In this document: positions 33,754-42,723 of the stretch, piece by piece | Layout of the letters: each line of letters opens with the position of its first letter | How positions within the stretch are numbered: position 1 is the first letter of the stretch | DNA from: Acidipropionibacterium virtanenii | GTDB taxonomy: Bacteria > Actinomycetota > Actinomycetes > Propionibacteriales > Propionibacteriaceae | Length of the DNA stretch: 64,000 bases | Reading direction: 5' to 3' | Assembly: GCF_003325455.1 (NCBI RefSeq) | Contig: NZ_CP025198.1 | Span: 1,612,001-1,676,000 of the forward strand | The notes under the pieces: generated by a model | Told to the model about the DNA's origin: nothing | Databases searched by the model: none | What the model saw: the letters and a program-made list of their open reading frames with translations, nothing else | Translations under genes and position numbers: made by a program

Positions 33754-35159
33754 CGGCGACGAGGGAACCCGGCAGCAGACCCGACGACATGGACGACCGC
33801 GAGGAGCGCACGATGGATGAGGCCCAGGCCCTGCTCACCCCCGGGACCCGGGGTACCACGACGACCCCGCTGCGGGTCGCACTGCTGGGGTGCGGAGTGG
33901 TCGGGTCCCAGGTGGCGCGGATGATCCTCGCCCGCGCCGATGACGTGGCCGCCAGGGTCGGCCGACCGGTCGAGCTGGCCGGGATCGCCGTGGCCCACCC
34001 CGACCGTCCCCGGGCGCGCCTGCCACAGGACCTCTTCACCTCCGACGCCGAGGACCTGGTGGCTCGCGACGACGTTGACATCGTGGTGGAGGTGATCGGT
34101 GGCATCGAGCCCGCGTTCCCCCTGATCATGAGTGCCATCGAGCACGGCTCCTCGGTGGTCACCGCCAACAAGGCGCTGCTGGCCGCTCACGGTCATGAGA
34201 TCTACGCCGCTGCCGATGCGCACGGCGTCGACGTCTACTACGAGGCGGCGGTCGCCGGCGCCATTCCGATCGTGCGGCCGCTGCGGGAGTCCCTGGTGGG
34301 TGACGAGATCCGGCGAGTGATGGGGATCGTCAACGGAACCACGAACTACATCCTGGACAAGATGACCGCCGAGGGGGTCGATTTCGAGGCGGCCCTGGCC
34401 GAGGCCCAGCGGCTGGGTTACGCCGAGTCCGATCCGACCGCCGATGTCGAGGGCTATGACGCGGCCGCCAAGGCCGCGATCCTGGCCTCGCTGGCATTCC
34501 ACACCCGGATCCGCGGCAGCCAGGTGCACCGCGAGGGGATCACCGGCATCACCCCCGAGGACATCGAGGCCGCCCGCGGCATGGGGTGCGTCATCAAACT
34601 GCTGGCCATCTGCGAGATGGGGCCCGAGGGGGTCTCCGCCAGGGTGCATCCCGCCCTGGTCCCGGAGGACCACCCGCTCGGCGGCATCCGAGGGGCCAAC
34701 AACGCCATCTTCGTGGAGGCCCGGGAGGCCGGCCATCTCATGTTCATGGGCCCGGGCGCCGGCGGCTCTCCGACCGCCTCCGCCGTGATGGGAGACCTGG
34801 TCACCGTGGCCCGCAACCGGGCCCGCGGGGTGGCCGGGCCGTCCCAGGCGATCTTCGGCGACGTTCCGGTGGCCGACATGGGCTCGGTGCACACGCGCTT
34901 CCAGCTGAGCATCCAGGTCCGCGACGAGCCGGGCATCCTGCAGCAGGTGGCCGCCGTCTTCGCCCAGCACGGCGTCTCCCTCCAGACCGTCCAGCAGTCC
35001 GCCCTGGAGGGCGCCGGCAAGGAGGACGGCTGGTCGGCCACGCTGCGGATGGTGGTCCACGAGACCCGCGAGTCCGACTTCGAGCTCTGCCTGGCGGAGC
35101 TGAGCCGGTCCCCGATCGTCAACGGCGATCCCCGGTTCATCCGGGTGGAGGGCATGTGA
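33750..35159 (+). CDS. hom: Homoserine dehydrogenase with ACT domain
   Basis: Hom reduces aspartate semialdehyde to homoserine, the branch point to threonine and methionine. The 469 residues have the NAD(P)-binding GCGVVGSQVARMI (about 48-60), NKALLAAHG, GIVNGTTNYIL (about 190-200) and the catalytic-region YAESDPTADVEGYDAAAK. A C-terminal ACT domain (about 385-465) is probably the threonine feedback site. The GTG start overlaps the lysA stop; an ATG 12 codons later is a possible alternative. Confidence 0.92.
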   Translation: MTATREPGSRPDDMDDREERTMDEAQALLTPGTRGTTTTPLRVALLGCGVVGSQVARMILARADDVAARVGRPVELAGIAVAHPDRPRARLPQDLFTSDAEDLVARDDVDIVVEVIGGIEPAFPLIMSAIEHGSSVVTANKALLAAHGHEIYAAADAHGVDVYYEAAVAGAIPIVRPLRESLVGDEIRRVMGIVNGTTNYILDKMTAEGVDFEAALAEAQRLGYAESDPTADVEGYDAAAKAAILASLAFHTRIRGSQVHREGITGITPEDIEAARGMGCVIKLLAICEMGPEGVSARVHPALVPEDHPLGGIRGANNAIFVEAREAGHLMFMGPGAGGSPTASAVMGDLVTVARNRARGVAGPSQAIFGDVPVADMGSVHTRFQLSIQVRDEPGILQQVAAVFAQHGVSLQTVQQSALEGAGKEDGWSATLRMVVHETRESDFELCLAELSRSPIVNGDPRFIRVEGM

Positions 35160-35160
35160 G

Positions 35161-36069
35161 ATGAGCGCCGGTAACAGGACGGTCACTGTCCGGGTGCCCG
35201 CCACATCGGCGAACCTGGGCCCCGGATACGACTGCATGGGGCTCTCCCTGGACCTGTGGGACGAGGTCTCGGTGACCACCCGGGAGGCTCCCGGTGTGAC
35301 CATCTCCGTCACCGGCGAGGGTCACGACACCGTTCCTCACGACGAGTCCCACCTGGTGGTGACGACACTGCGCCAGGGACTGGTGGATCTGGGCCACGAC
35401 CGTCCCGACATCGGGCTGGATCTGGCCGCCCGCAATCGCATACCGCACAGCCGGGGGCTGGGCTCCTCGGCGGCGGCCATCGCCTCCGGACTGTTCCTGG
35501 CCTGGGGACTCGCCCGCCCGGGCGAGCCTCCGGACCGCGACCTGCTGCTGGCGATGGCCACCGGGATCGAGGGGCATCCCGACAATGCCGCCCCGGCGAT
35601 CCTGGGCGGGGCCCAGGTGGCCTGGCTGGAGGACGGCCAGGTGCGTCATATCCGCCTCGACGTGCTGCCCCAGGTGACCTTCAGGGCCTACGTCCCCGAC
35701 CGTCACGTGCCCACCGCGCTGGCCCGTCACGTGCTGCCCGCCGATGTGCCGCGTGCCGACGCCGTCCATCAGGTGCTGGCCTCGACCCTGCTGGTGACGG
35801 CGCTGACATCGGCTCCCGAGCATCTTCTGGCGGCCACCAGGGACTGGATCCACCAGCCCTACCGCAGGCCCCTGATGCCCGAGTCCGCCGATCTCATGGA
35901 CAGGCTCCGGGAGGCCGGCGTGCCGGCCGTCATCTCGGGCGCCGGCCCCACGGTGCTGGCGATGGGAACCGCCGAGATGCTCGACGCCGCCCGCCGCGTC
36001 GGCGATGCGGGGTTCATGGTCGACGACCTGGCTCTGGGGGCCGCCACCCGGCTCCTGGACGTCGGCTGA
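35161..36069 (+). CDS. thrB: Homoserine kinase
   Basis: ThrB phosphorylates homoserine before threonine synthase acts. The 302 residues belong to the GHMP kinase family: N-terminal PATSANLGPGYD (about 13-24), the ATP-binding IPHSRGLGSSAAAIASG (about 93-109) and the C-terminal SGAGPTVLAM. The ATG follows the hom stop by one base. Threonine synthase, which lies between hom and thrB in Mycobacterium, is absent here and must be elsewhere. Confidence 0.92.
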   Translation: MSAGNRTVTVRVPATSANLGPGYDCMGLSLDLWDEVSVTTREAPGVTISVTGEGHDTVPHDESHLVVTTLRQGLVDLGHDRPDIGLDLAARNRIPHSRGLGSSAAAIASGLFLAWGLARPGEPPDRDLLLAMATGIEGHPDNAAPAILGGAQVAWLEDGQVRHIRLDVLPQVTFRAYVPDRHVPTALARHVLPADVPRADAVHQVLASTLLVTALTSAPEHLLAATRDWIHQPYRRPLMPESADLMDRLREAGVPAVISGAGPTVLAMGTAEMLDAARRVGDAGFMVDDLALGAATRLLDVG

Positions 36070-36097
36070 ACCGGCTCCCGGAATTCTTCGACCTGTT

Positions 36098-36125
36098 TTG
36101 TCGCTCTGCCGCGCTCTGCTATAGT
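36098..36125 (+). promoter_or_regulatory. Promoter of rho (TTGTCG / TATAGT)
   Basis: A -35-like TTGTCG at 36098-36103 and a good -10 TATAGT at 36120-36125 are 16 bases apart. Transcription would begin near 36132, leaving a leader of about 190 bases before the rho GTG. The upstream thrB stop is only 29 bases before the -35. Confidence 0.6.
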
Positions 36126-36136
36126 CACCTCAGCGC

Positions 36137-36325
36137 ATGTTCAACGCGCATCCTCCCCATATGCCGCCCGGCGCAGTTTGCTCATGGCATATTCGGGGCT
36201 CTTCCGGCGGTACCGCCTCCCAGATGGATCTCCGAGCGAGATTCCGCGGAGCGGCGACCTGCCAGCAATATTCCCGCCTCCGGGCCGCCGTGCCCGAGAT
36301 GAGGCAGTCGAAGGGATTTACGTGA
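36137..36325 (+). CDS. Possible 62-codon leader ORF overlapping the rho start
   Basis: An ATG lies about five bases after the predicted rho transcription start and opens a frame of 62 codons whose TGA (36323-36325) overlaps the rho GTG (36322) as GTGA. Codon third-position bias is weaker than in the flanking genes, so it may be a regulatory leader rather than a conserved protein. If translated it would couple rho translation to a leader peptide. The product shows no known domain. Confidence 0.3.
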   Translation: MFNAHPPHMPPGAVCSWHIRGSSGGTASQMDLRARFRGAATCQQYSRLRAAVPEMRQSKGFT

Positions 36326-38169
36326 CCAGTTCCACCCAGAACGGCGGATCCACCGGGGATCTGTCGAGCAAGCTTCTGCCCGAGCTGAGGTCCATCGGGA
36401 CCCAGATGGGCATCAAGGGTGCAAGGACGATGCGAAAGGCCGATCTCGTCGCGGCCATCAGGGCCGGCGGTTTCGTCCAGGCCTCCGCCCGCACCGCCGA
36501 GCGCGGAGAGTCGCGCCCCAGGCGGCGGGCTCACCAGACCGGCGGTGCTCCCGCCTCGCAGGAGGCTCCGGCGTCCGCCGAGGCACCGAGGACCCGGCGT
36601 CAGGAGGAGCTGCCCGCCGAGGCGCGCCAGGACCGCGCCGAGCCCGCCAAGGCGAGCGATGAGCAGCCCGGTGACCAGGACCACGAGTCCGCGCGTCGCC
36701 AGGATCCGAACCGCAACCGGCGCCGTCGCAACCAGCCCCGCCACAACGGCGACGATGGCGGTGCAGAAAGGCCCTCGGGGCAGGTCAATGACGAGGTGGG
36801 GGCCCGTCTGGAGGCGCTGTCGCATCAGGCCGGCCATCAGGGCGGGGGCGAGAACCGTCGCACCGATGCCCGTACCGACACTCGTCAGGAGGATCTGCCG
36901 GAGTCGGGATCCGATGACGACTACGGCAACGGCCGGCGGTCCCGTCGGCGTCGTCAGCGCGACCGTCAGAACCGCCGCAACAAGCGCGGTTCAGAGCGGG
37001 TCTCCGGCAATGAGTCCGACCCGAATGTGCGCGAGGACGACGTTCTGGTGCCCTGCTCGGGGATTCTTGACATCCGCGACCAGTACGCTTTCGTGCGTAC
37101 CAGCGGCTACCTTCCAGGCCCCAATGACGCCTATGTCTCGATGAACATGGTGCGCAAGCACGGGCTGCGCAGGGGGGACGTCGTCACCGGGGCGCTGCGT
37201 GCCAAGCGGGAGGGGGAGCGGCGGGAGAAGTTCGCCCCGCTGGTGCGCCTGGACACCGTCAACGGCGCCGATCCCGAGCAGATGCGCACCCGGGCCGAGT
37301 TCTCCAGACTCACCCCGCTGTATCCGCAGGAGAGGCTGCGCCTGGAGACCGACGCGAAGAACATGACCGGGCGGATCATCGATCTGGTCAGCCCGATCGG
37401 CAAGGGCCAGCGCGGCCTCATCGTCTCGCCGCCCAAGGCGGGCAAGACGATGATCATGCAGTCCATCGCCAACTCGATCACCCAGAACAATCCGGAGGTC
37501 CACCTCATGGTGGTCCTGGTCGACGAGCGGCCCGAGGAGGTCACCGACTTCCAACGGACCGTCTCCGGGGAGGTCATCGCCTCCACCTTCGACCGTCCCG
37601 CCGACGATCACACCCAGCTCTCCGAACTGGCCATCGAACGGGCCAAGAGACTCGTCGAACTCGGCCATGACGTCGTGATCCTGCTGGACGGGATCACCCG
37701 GCTGGGTCGCGCCTACAACCTTGCGGCACCGGCCTCGGGCCGGATCCTGTCGGGCGGCGTCGACTCCGCGGCCCTCTACCCGCCGAAGAAGTTCTTCGGG
37801 GCCGCCCGCAACATCGAGAACGGCGGATCCCTGACCATCCTGGCCACCGCCCTGGTGGAGACCGGTTCGAAGATGGACGAGGTGATCTTCGAGGAGTTCA
37901 AGGGCACCGGCAACTCCGAGCTGCGGCTGCGACGCGAGTTCGCCAACAAGCGGCTCTTCCCGGCCATCGACGTCGACGCCTCCGGCACCCGCCGCGAGGA
38001 GCTGCTGCTCTCGCGCGAGGAGACCGCGATCATGTGGAAACTGCGCCGGGTGCTCTCGGGTCTCGACGGATCCCAGGCTCTCGAGATGATGCTGTCGAAG
38101 CTGCGCAAGACCCAGACCAACACGGAGTTCCTCTTCACCATCTCGAAGACCACGCCGTCGGCCGACTGA
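36322..38169 (+). CDS. rho: Transcription termination factor Rho
   Basis: Rho is a hexameric RNA-dependent ATPase that ends transcription. The 615 residues open with a Rho_N helix bundle (LLPELRSIGTQMGIKG, about 18-45). Next is a long, Arg/Asp/Asn-rich insert (about 60-230), the actinobacterial hallmark that broadens RNA binding. The cold-shock-like RNA-binding domain (about 240-310) and the ATPase follow, with Walker A SPPKAGKT (about 369) and Walker B VILLDGITR (about 450). The GTG at 36322 has an AAGGGA site; the open frame further upstream is leader sequence. Confidence 0.93.
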   Translation: MTSSTQNGGSTGDLSSKLLPELRSIGTQMGIKGARTMRKADLVAAIRAGGFVQASARTAERGESRPRRRAHQTGGAPASQEAPASAEAPRTRRQEELPAEARQDRAEPAKASDEQPGDQDHESARRQDPNRNRRRRNQPRHNGDDGGAERPSGQVNDEVGARLEALSHQAGHQGGGENRRTDARTDTRQEDLPESGSDDDYGNGRRSRRRRQRDRQNRRNKRGSERVSGNESDPNVREDDVLVPCSGILDIRDQYAFVRTSGYLPGPNDAYVSMNMVRKHGLRRGDVVTGALRAKREGERREKFAPLVRLDTVNGADPEQMRTRAEFSRLTPLYPQERLRLETDAKNMTGRIIDLVSPIGKGQRGLIVSPPKAGKTMIMQSIANSITQNNPEVHLMVVLVDERPEEVTDFQRTVSGEVIASTFDRPADDHTQLSELAIERAKRLVELGHDVVILLDGITRLGRAYNLAAPASGRILSGGVDSAALYPPKKFFGAARNIENGGSLTILATALVETGSKMDEVIFEEFKGTGNSELRLRREFANKRLFPAIDVDASGTRREELLLSREETAIMWKLRRVLSGLDGSQALEMMLSKLRKTQTNTEFLFTISKTTPSAD

Positions 38170-38314
38170 CCTGACGGCCCCTACCAGCCGGGCAGGGTCT
38201 CCCCGTTCAGGACCGGTTTGATCCTGAGTCGATTGTGGGGAAGAATTGCTCGACGCTGCCGGTTCACGCCGTCCTGGCGACCCGGCATCGAAACAGATCA
38301 AGGAGAACACCTTC

Positions 38315-38533
38315 ATGAAGCAGGGCATCCACCCCGAGTACCACGTGACCACCGTCACGTGCACCTGTGGCAGCACCTTCACCACCCGCAGCACCGCCCC
38401 CTCCGGGACGCTGAGTGCCGATGTGTGCGCCAAGTGCCACCCCTTCTACACCGGCAAGCAGAAGATCCTCGACACCGGCGGCCGGGTCGCCCGCTTCGAG
38501 CGCCGCTACGGCAAGGCGGCCGGCAAGAACTGA
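38315..38533 (+). CDS. rpmE: 50S ribosomal protein bL31, zinc-binding form
   Basis: This 72-residue protein has the four zinc-ligand positions of the C+ form: C-x-C in VTCTCGS (about 16-18) and C-x2-C in [10 protein letters not shown] (about 37-40). It therefore needs zinc, in contrast to the zinc-free paralogue many actinobacteria induce in zinc starvation. AAGGAG lies 9 bases before the ATG at 38315. It is a single gene between rho and prfA, closed by a strong hairpin. Confidence 0.92.
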   Translation: MKQGIHPEYHVTTVTCTCGSTFTTRSTAPSGTLSADVCAKCHPFYTGKQKILDTGGRVARFERRYGKAAGKN

Positions 38534-38585
38534 CACCGCCGCCCCCGGGCGCCGCGAAGCGCGACGCCGGGGATCCACAGCAGCA

Positions 38586-38620
38586 GGCACGACGCCGGGC
38601 ATTCGGCCCGGCGTCGTGCC
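38586..38620 (+). terminator. Perfect 15-bp hairpin after rpmE
   Basis: Arms 38586-38600 and 38606-38620 (GGCACGACGCCGGGC and complement) flank a five-base loop. It follows the rpmE stop by 52 bases and ends 21 bases before the prfA start, so prfA either has a promoter inside this short gap or depends on read-through. Confidence 0.75.
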
Positions 38621-38641
38621 ATGTCATCAAGGAGATCTTCA

Positions 38642-39763
38642 GTGGCGTCGTCGCAACCAGAGGAGCACAGCGCCGGAACGGCCACCGAGCAGGATCCGGC
38701 GGTGGCCTCGATGAGGCTGCGCCGCGACGAGATCGACCGCGAGCTGTCCACCGTCGAGGTGCTGAGCGATCCCGCCGCCATGAGAAGGCTGTCGAGGGAG
38801 CGCGCCCGGCTCGGTCACGTCCTGGCAGCAGCCGACCGGGCGGAGGCGCTGGCCGATGACGAGGCCGCCGCCGCGGAACTGGCCGCCGAGGACGAGGCCT
38901 TCGCCGCCGAGTACCGCGCCCTGGCCGGCGAGCTGGACCGGGCCAGGGCCGAACTCACCGAGCTCCTCGCCCCCTCCGACCCTCTCGATGAGGAGGATGC
39001 GATGGTGGAGATCCACTCCGGGGAGGGCGGTGATGAGTCGGCCCTCTTCGCGGCCGACCTGCTTCGGATGTACGAACGGTACGCCGAGTCCGTCGGCTGG
39101 CGGATCGAGGAGCTGGACTCCCAGCCCACCGATCTGGGCGGCTTCCGGTCGGTGACCGTCGCGGTGCGCGGCAGTGCCGAGCGGCCCGCCTACGGGACCC
39201 TGAAATTCGAGGCGGGCGTGCATCGCGTCCAGCGGATTCCGGTGACCGAGTCCCAGGGCCGGGTCCACACCTCCGCAGTAGGTGTTCTGGTGATGCCCGA
39301 TGTGGACGCCGAGCAGGTGGATCTGGATCCCGCCGACGTGCGCGTCGACGTCTTCCGCTCCTCAGGGCCGGGCGGCCAGGGAGTGAACACCACCGACTCC
39401 GCGGTCCGCCTCACCCACCTGCCCACCGGCATCGTGGTGAGTTGCCAGAACGAGCGCTCGCAGCTCCAGAACAAGGAGCAGGCGATGCGCATGCTGCGCG
39501 CCAACCTGGCCGCACTGGCGGCCGAGGAGGCCGCCGACGAGGCGACGAGGATGAGGCGCGAGCAGGTCCGGTCGGTCGACCGGTCGGCCCGGATCCGGAC
39601 CTACAACTATCCGGAGAACCGCCTCACGGATCATCGCATCGGATACAAGAGCCACCGTCTGGACGCGATCCTCGACGGCGACCTCGACGAGCTGGAGACG
39701 GCCCTGCACTCCGACGAGGTGGCGCGCAGGATGGCCGCCGCCCGGAGCGAGGAGGATCGGTGA
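38642..39763 (+). CDS. prfA: Peptide chain release factor 1
   Basis: RF1 releases nascent peptides at UAA and UAG. The 373 residues contain the stop-codon-reading tripeptide in [10 protein letters not shown] (PVT, the RF1 class, about 193-195) and the GGQ motif in [12 protein letters not shown] (about 243-245) that reaches the peptidyl-transferase centre. The GTG at 38642 has AAGGAG seven bases upstream; the in-frame ATG at 38621 lies at the foot of the terminator and has no site. The stop overlaps the gene for its own modifying methylase. Confidence 0.92.
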   Translation: MASSQPEEHSAGTATEQDPAVASMRLRRDEIDRELSTVEVLSDPAAMRRLSRERARLGHVLAAADRAEALADDEAAAAELAAEDEAFAAEYRALAGELDRARAELTELLAPSDPLDEEDAMVEIHSGEGGDESALFAADLLRMYERYAESVGWRIEELDSQPTDLGGFRSVTVAVRGSAERPAYGTLKFEAGVHRVQRIPVTESQGRVHTSAVGVLVMPDVDAEQVDLDPADVRVDVFRSSGPGGQGVNTTDSAVRLTHLPTGIVVSCQNERSQLQNKEQAMRMLRANLAALAAEEAADEATRMRREQVRSVDRSARIRTYNYPENRLTDHRIGYKSHRLDAILDGDLDELETALHSDEVARRMAAARSEEDR

Positions 39764-40635
39764 ACGCCGACTCCTCGGGTCGACCTGCCGGGCTGGGCGG
39801 CCTGCTCGACCTCGGATCGCGCCGTCTGGCGGGCACCGGCTCGGCCAGCCCCGCCGCCGACGCCCGGGTGCTGCTGTGCCACGCCCTGGACATCGAACCC
39901 TCCCGGCTGATCCTCGCACCACCTCCCGGCGTCGACCAGGTCGGGCGGTTCCGCGAACTCATCGCCGCGCGTGCCGCCGGGACCCCTGTGCAGTACCTCA
40001 CCGGCGAGGCCTGGTTCCGTTCCGAACGCATCGAGGTGGGGCCGGGCGTCTTCATCCCGCGGCCCGAGACAGAACTGCTGGTCGGCGAGGCGGTCGCCGA
40101 GGCCGCCGCCCTGGTGAGGGCCGGTGAGACGCCGACGATCATCGACCTGTGCACCGGTTCGGGGGCGATGGCCGCCTCGTTGGCGGGCGAGGTCGCGGGA
40201 GCCAGGGTGCATGCCGTGGAACTCGATCCCGGTGCCCTCGCGTGGGCCCGGCGCAATCTCACTCCCCGCGGCGTCACCCTCCACGAGGGAGACGCCCTCC
40301 GGGTGCCTGAAGGTATGGAGGGTCTGGCCGACATCGTCGTGACCAACCCCCCCTACCTTCCGCTGGCGGGCCGGGAGCAGATCAGCCGGCAGGTGATCGA
40401 CACCGAGCCGGAGCCTGCCCTGTTCTCGGGGCTTGACGGGCTGGACCTGCTGCGCGACCTGGTGCCGCGTGCGGCCGCGCTGCTCCGCCACGGCGGCCTC
40501 CTCGGTTTCGAGCACGACCCGGCCCAGGAGGACTCCGCCCCCGCGCTGCTGGCCGATGACGGGCGCTGGGAGCAGATCGAGGACCATCGGGACCTGGCCG
40601 GACGCTCCCGCTACGTCACGGCGCGCAGGACCTGA
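39760..40635 (+). CDS. prmC: Release-factor glutamine N5-methyltransferase
   Basis: PrmC methylates the Gln of the GGQ motif of release factors using SAM. The 291 residues have an N-terminal helical release-factor-binding domain (about 1-85), a SAM-binding [13 protein letters not shown] (about 128-140) and the catalytic NPPYLP (about 196-201). The GTG overlaps the prfA stop by 4 bp, linking enzyme to substrate. The open frame upstream is only a prfA shadow. Confidence 0.92.
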   Translation: MNADSSGRPAGLGGLLDLGSRRLAGTGSASPAADARVLLCHALDIEPSRLILAPPPGVDQVGRFRELIAARAAGTPVQYLTGEAWFRSERIEVGPGVFIPRPETELLVGEAVAEAAALVRAGETPTIIDLCTGSGAMAASLAGEVAGARVHAVELDPGALAWARRNLTPRGVTLHEGDALRVPEGMEGLADIVVTNPPYLPLAGREQISRQVIDTEPEPALFSGLDGLDLLRDLVPRAAALLRHGGLLGFEHDPAQEDSAPALLADDGRWEQIEDHRDLAGRSRYVTARRT

Positions 40636-40732
40636 ACCACGGTCCTCGACTGTGTATCTGAGCTGTGGACCTGAACCGGGGCGGGGCGCCGGCCGTGGTG
40701 GTGGAAGGAGCAGGGGTGGAAGGATGAGAGGC

Positions 40733-41509
40733 ATGGAAGAGACGACAATCACCGAGGAGTCCGATCCGGGCGAGCGTCCCGGGGCACCGGAGGTCCTCGA
40801 CGTCACCGACCCGCAGACCAGGGCGGATTCCCTGAGCCGCGCCGCAGCGGCCCTCAAGGAGGGGGAGTGCGTCGTGCTCCCCACCGACACGGTCTACGGG
40901 ATAGCGGCGGACGCCCTCGACCCGCTGGCGGTCCAGAGGTTGCTGATGGCCAAGGAGCGCGGCCGCGACATGCCCCCTCCGGTGCTCATCGGCGATGCCG
41001 CCGTGCTGCCGGCTCTGTGCGACCGGGTGCCCGGGGCGGCCCGGGACCTGGCGGAGGCCTTCTGGCCGGGCGGGCTGACTCTCATCTTCCGTGCCCAGGA
41101 GGATCTCACGATGGATCTGGGGGAGACCAACGGCACGATCGCGGTGCGGGTCCCGGACCAGGACGCGGCACGCGACCTTCTGAGGATCACCGGCCCGCTG
41201 GCGGTCAGCAGCGCGAACAAGTCGGGCCACCCGGCCGCGCTGAAGGTCGGCGAGGCCCTGAGCCAGCTCGGCACCTCCGTGGCGGTCTATCTCGACGGCG
41301 GGCCGTCGAGGATCGGGGAGTCGTCGACCATCATCGACTTCGCCTCCGAGGAGGCCGGCAGGGTGCTGCGCCAGGGGGCGCTGTCGATCGAGGACATCCA
41401 CCGGGTGGCCCCCGACGTCCTACCGCTCGCCCCCGAGCCGGCTCAGGAGCAGGAGGAGCCGACGGAGGAGCCGGCCGCCGAGGATCCCGAGAACGGGGAG
41501 GCCGGCTGA
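40733..41509 (+). CDS. YrdC/Sua5-type threonylcarbamoyl-AMP synthase
   Basis: This 258-residue protein has the YrdC fold: KEGECVVLPTDTVYGIAADA (about 42-61), AFWPGGLTLIF (about 110-120) and SSANKSGHPA (about 160-169). The family makes threonylcarbamoyl-AMP from threonine, bicarbonate and ATP for t6A modification of tRNAs reading ANN codons. It lacks the full Sua5 C-terminal domain and ends in an acidic Glu/Pro tail of about 35 residues. The ATG at 40733 has an AAGGA site 8 bases upstream; an ATG at 40724 is a possible alternative. Confidence 0.85.
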   Translation: MEETTITEESDPGERPGAPEVLDVTDPQTRADSLSRAAAALKEGECVVLPTDTVYGIAADALDPLAVQRLLMAKERGRDMPPPVLIGDAAVLPALCDRVPGAARDLAEAFWPGGLTLIFRAQEDLTMDLGETNGTIAVRVPDQDAARDLLRITGPLAVSSANKSGHPAALKVGEALSQLGTSVAVYLDGGPSRIGESSTIIDFASEEAGRVLRQGALSIEDIHRVAPDVLPLAPEPAQEQEEPTEEPAAEDPENGEAG

Positions 41510-41513
41510 GCCG

Positions 41514-42632
41514 ATGCGCGAGTACCTCCTCGTCATGCTCGTCTCGGGCCTGACCACATATCTGCTGGCCGGTCTGTGCCGTCAGCTGGCGCTGCGGTTC
41601 GGCGCGGTGGCCCCGGTGCGGGCGCGGGACGTTCACACGGTCCCGGTGCCCTACTTCGGAGGCGTGGCGATGCTCGGCGGAGTGGTCCTGGCGTGCCTGC
41701 TCGCCCGTAACCTTCCCTTCCTGGGCCGGCACCTGCTGGTGGCCGACGACGCCCTGACGATCTGCCTGGCGGGGGCCGTGATCTGCGGTGTCGGCGTCAT
41801 CGACGATCTGCTGGATCTGCCGGCGCTGGCCAAGGCCGCCGGCCAGGTCCTGGCGGCGGGCATCGTGGTCACCGGGGGTGTGAGGCTGTTCTGGATCCCC
41901 CTGCCCAACTCGATATTCGCGCTCGGGACCCCCACCTCGATCCTCGTGACGGTCCTCATCATCGTGCTGTGCGCCAATGCGGTGAATTTCGTCGACGGGC
42001 TCGACGGGCTGGCCGCCGGAGTGGTGGCGATCGGTTCCCTGGCCTTCTTCTCCTACACCTACCTGCTCGCCCACGAGCAGGATTTCGTGGTGGCCACCAC
42101 CGCCTCCCTCATCACCGCGGTCACCGCCGGCGCCTGCATGGGATTCCTGCCGCACAACTGGCACCCCGCCCGCATGTTCATGGGAGACTCCGGGGCGTTG
42201 CTGCTGGGCCTGCTGCTGGCCTCGTCGACCATCTCGCTGACCGGCCAGGTGGACTCCTCGGCACTGAGCGCCCGGGACGGCGGGCTGGTTCCGAGCTACC
42301 TGCCGATCGTGCTGCCGCTGGTGATCCTCCTCATCCCGGTGCTGGATCTGGTGATGGGATACATCCGACGCACCTGGCACGGCACGTGGTTCTTCGTCGC
42401 CGATCGCAAGCATCTGCATCACCGCCTGCTGCAGCACGGTCACTCGCACGTCCGGGCGGTCCTGCTGATGTATCTGTGGACGACGGTGCTGTCCTTCGGC
42501 CCCGTCGTGATGGGCCTGGCGCGGACGTGGTGGTCGGTGGTGCTCACCGCGGTGGCCGTGCTGGTGGCGATCCTTCTCACAGTCGCGAACAACCACCCGT
42601 CCAGGTCCGGACCCGATCGGCGAACGGCCTGA
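41514..42632 (+). CDS. wecA: WecA/TagO-type polyprenyl-phosphate sugar-1-phosphate transferase
   Basis: This 372-residue protein has about eleven membrane helices and the catalytic Asp motifs of the MraY/WecA family: DDLLDLP (about 98), NAVNFVDGLDGLAAG (about 155-169) and a His-rich HLHHRLLQHGHS loop near 300. It moves a sugar-1-phosphate, usually GlcNAc-1-P, from UDP-sugar to polyprenyl phosphate and so starts cell-wall linkage units or surface glycans. It follows the YrdC gene by four bases. It could provide the lipid-linked primer for the polysaccharide locus that begins 90 bp downstream, but this is inference. Confidence 0.85.
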   Translation: MREYLLVMLVSGLTTYLLAGLCRQLALRFGAVAPVRARDVHTVPVPYFGGVAMLGGVVLACLLARNLPFLGRHLLVADDALTICLAGAVICGVGVIDDLLDLPALAKAAGQVLAAGIVVTGGVRLFWIPLPNSIFALGTPTSILVTVLIIVLCANAVNFVDGLDGLAAGVVAIGSLAFFSYTYLLAHEQDFVVATTASLITAVTAGACMGFLPHNWHPARMFMGDSGALLLGLLLASSTISLTGQVDSSALSARDGGLVPSYLPIVLPLVILLIPVLDLVMGYIRRTWHGTWFFVADRKHLHHRLLQHGHSHVRAVLLMYLWTTVLSFGPVVMGLARTWWSVVLTAVAVLVAILLTVANNHPSRSGPDRRTA

Positions 42633-42666
42633 TCGCCTCACGGCCGTCCTGATCATCGGGAAGAAT

Positions 42667-42707
42667 GGACGTCGTCCACCCGGGTTCTCCAGATGCCCGG
42701 GACGTCC
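42667..42707 (+). promoter_or_regulatory. Possible leader hairpin before the polysaccharide locus
   Basis: GGACGT (42667-42672) and CCCGGG (42679-42684) can pair with CCCGGG (42696-42701) and ACGTCC (42702-42707), with a six-base bulge on one side. It occupies the short gap between wecA and the first glycosyltransferase gene and could be a terminator, attenuator or leader structure. Confidence 0.35.
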
Positions 42708-42723
42708 AGCGACGGAGCCAGAC

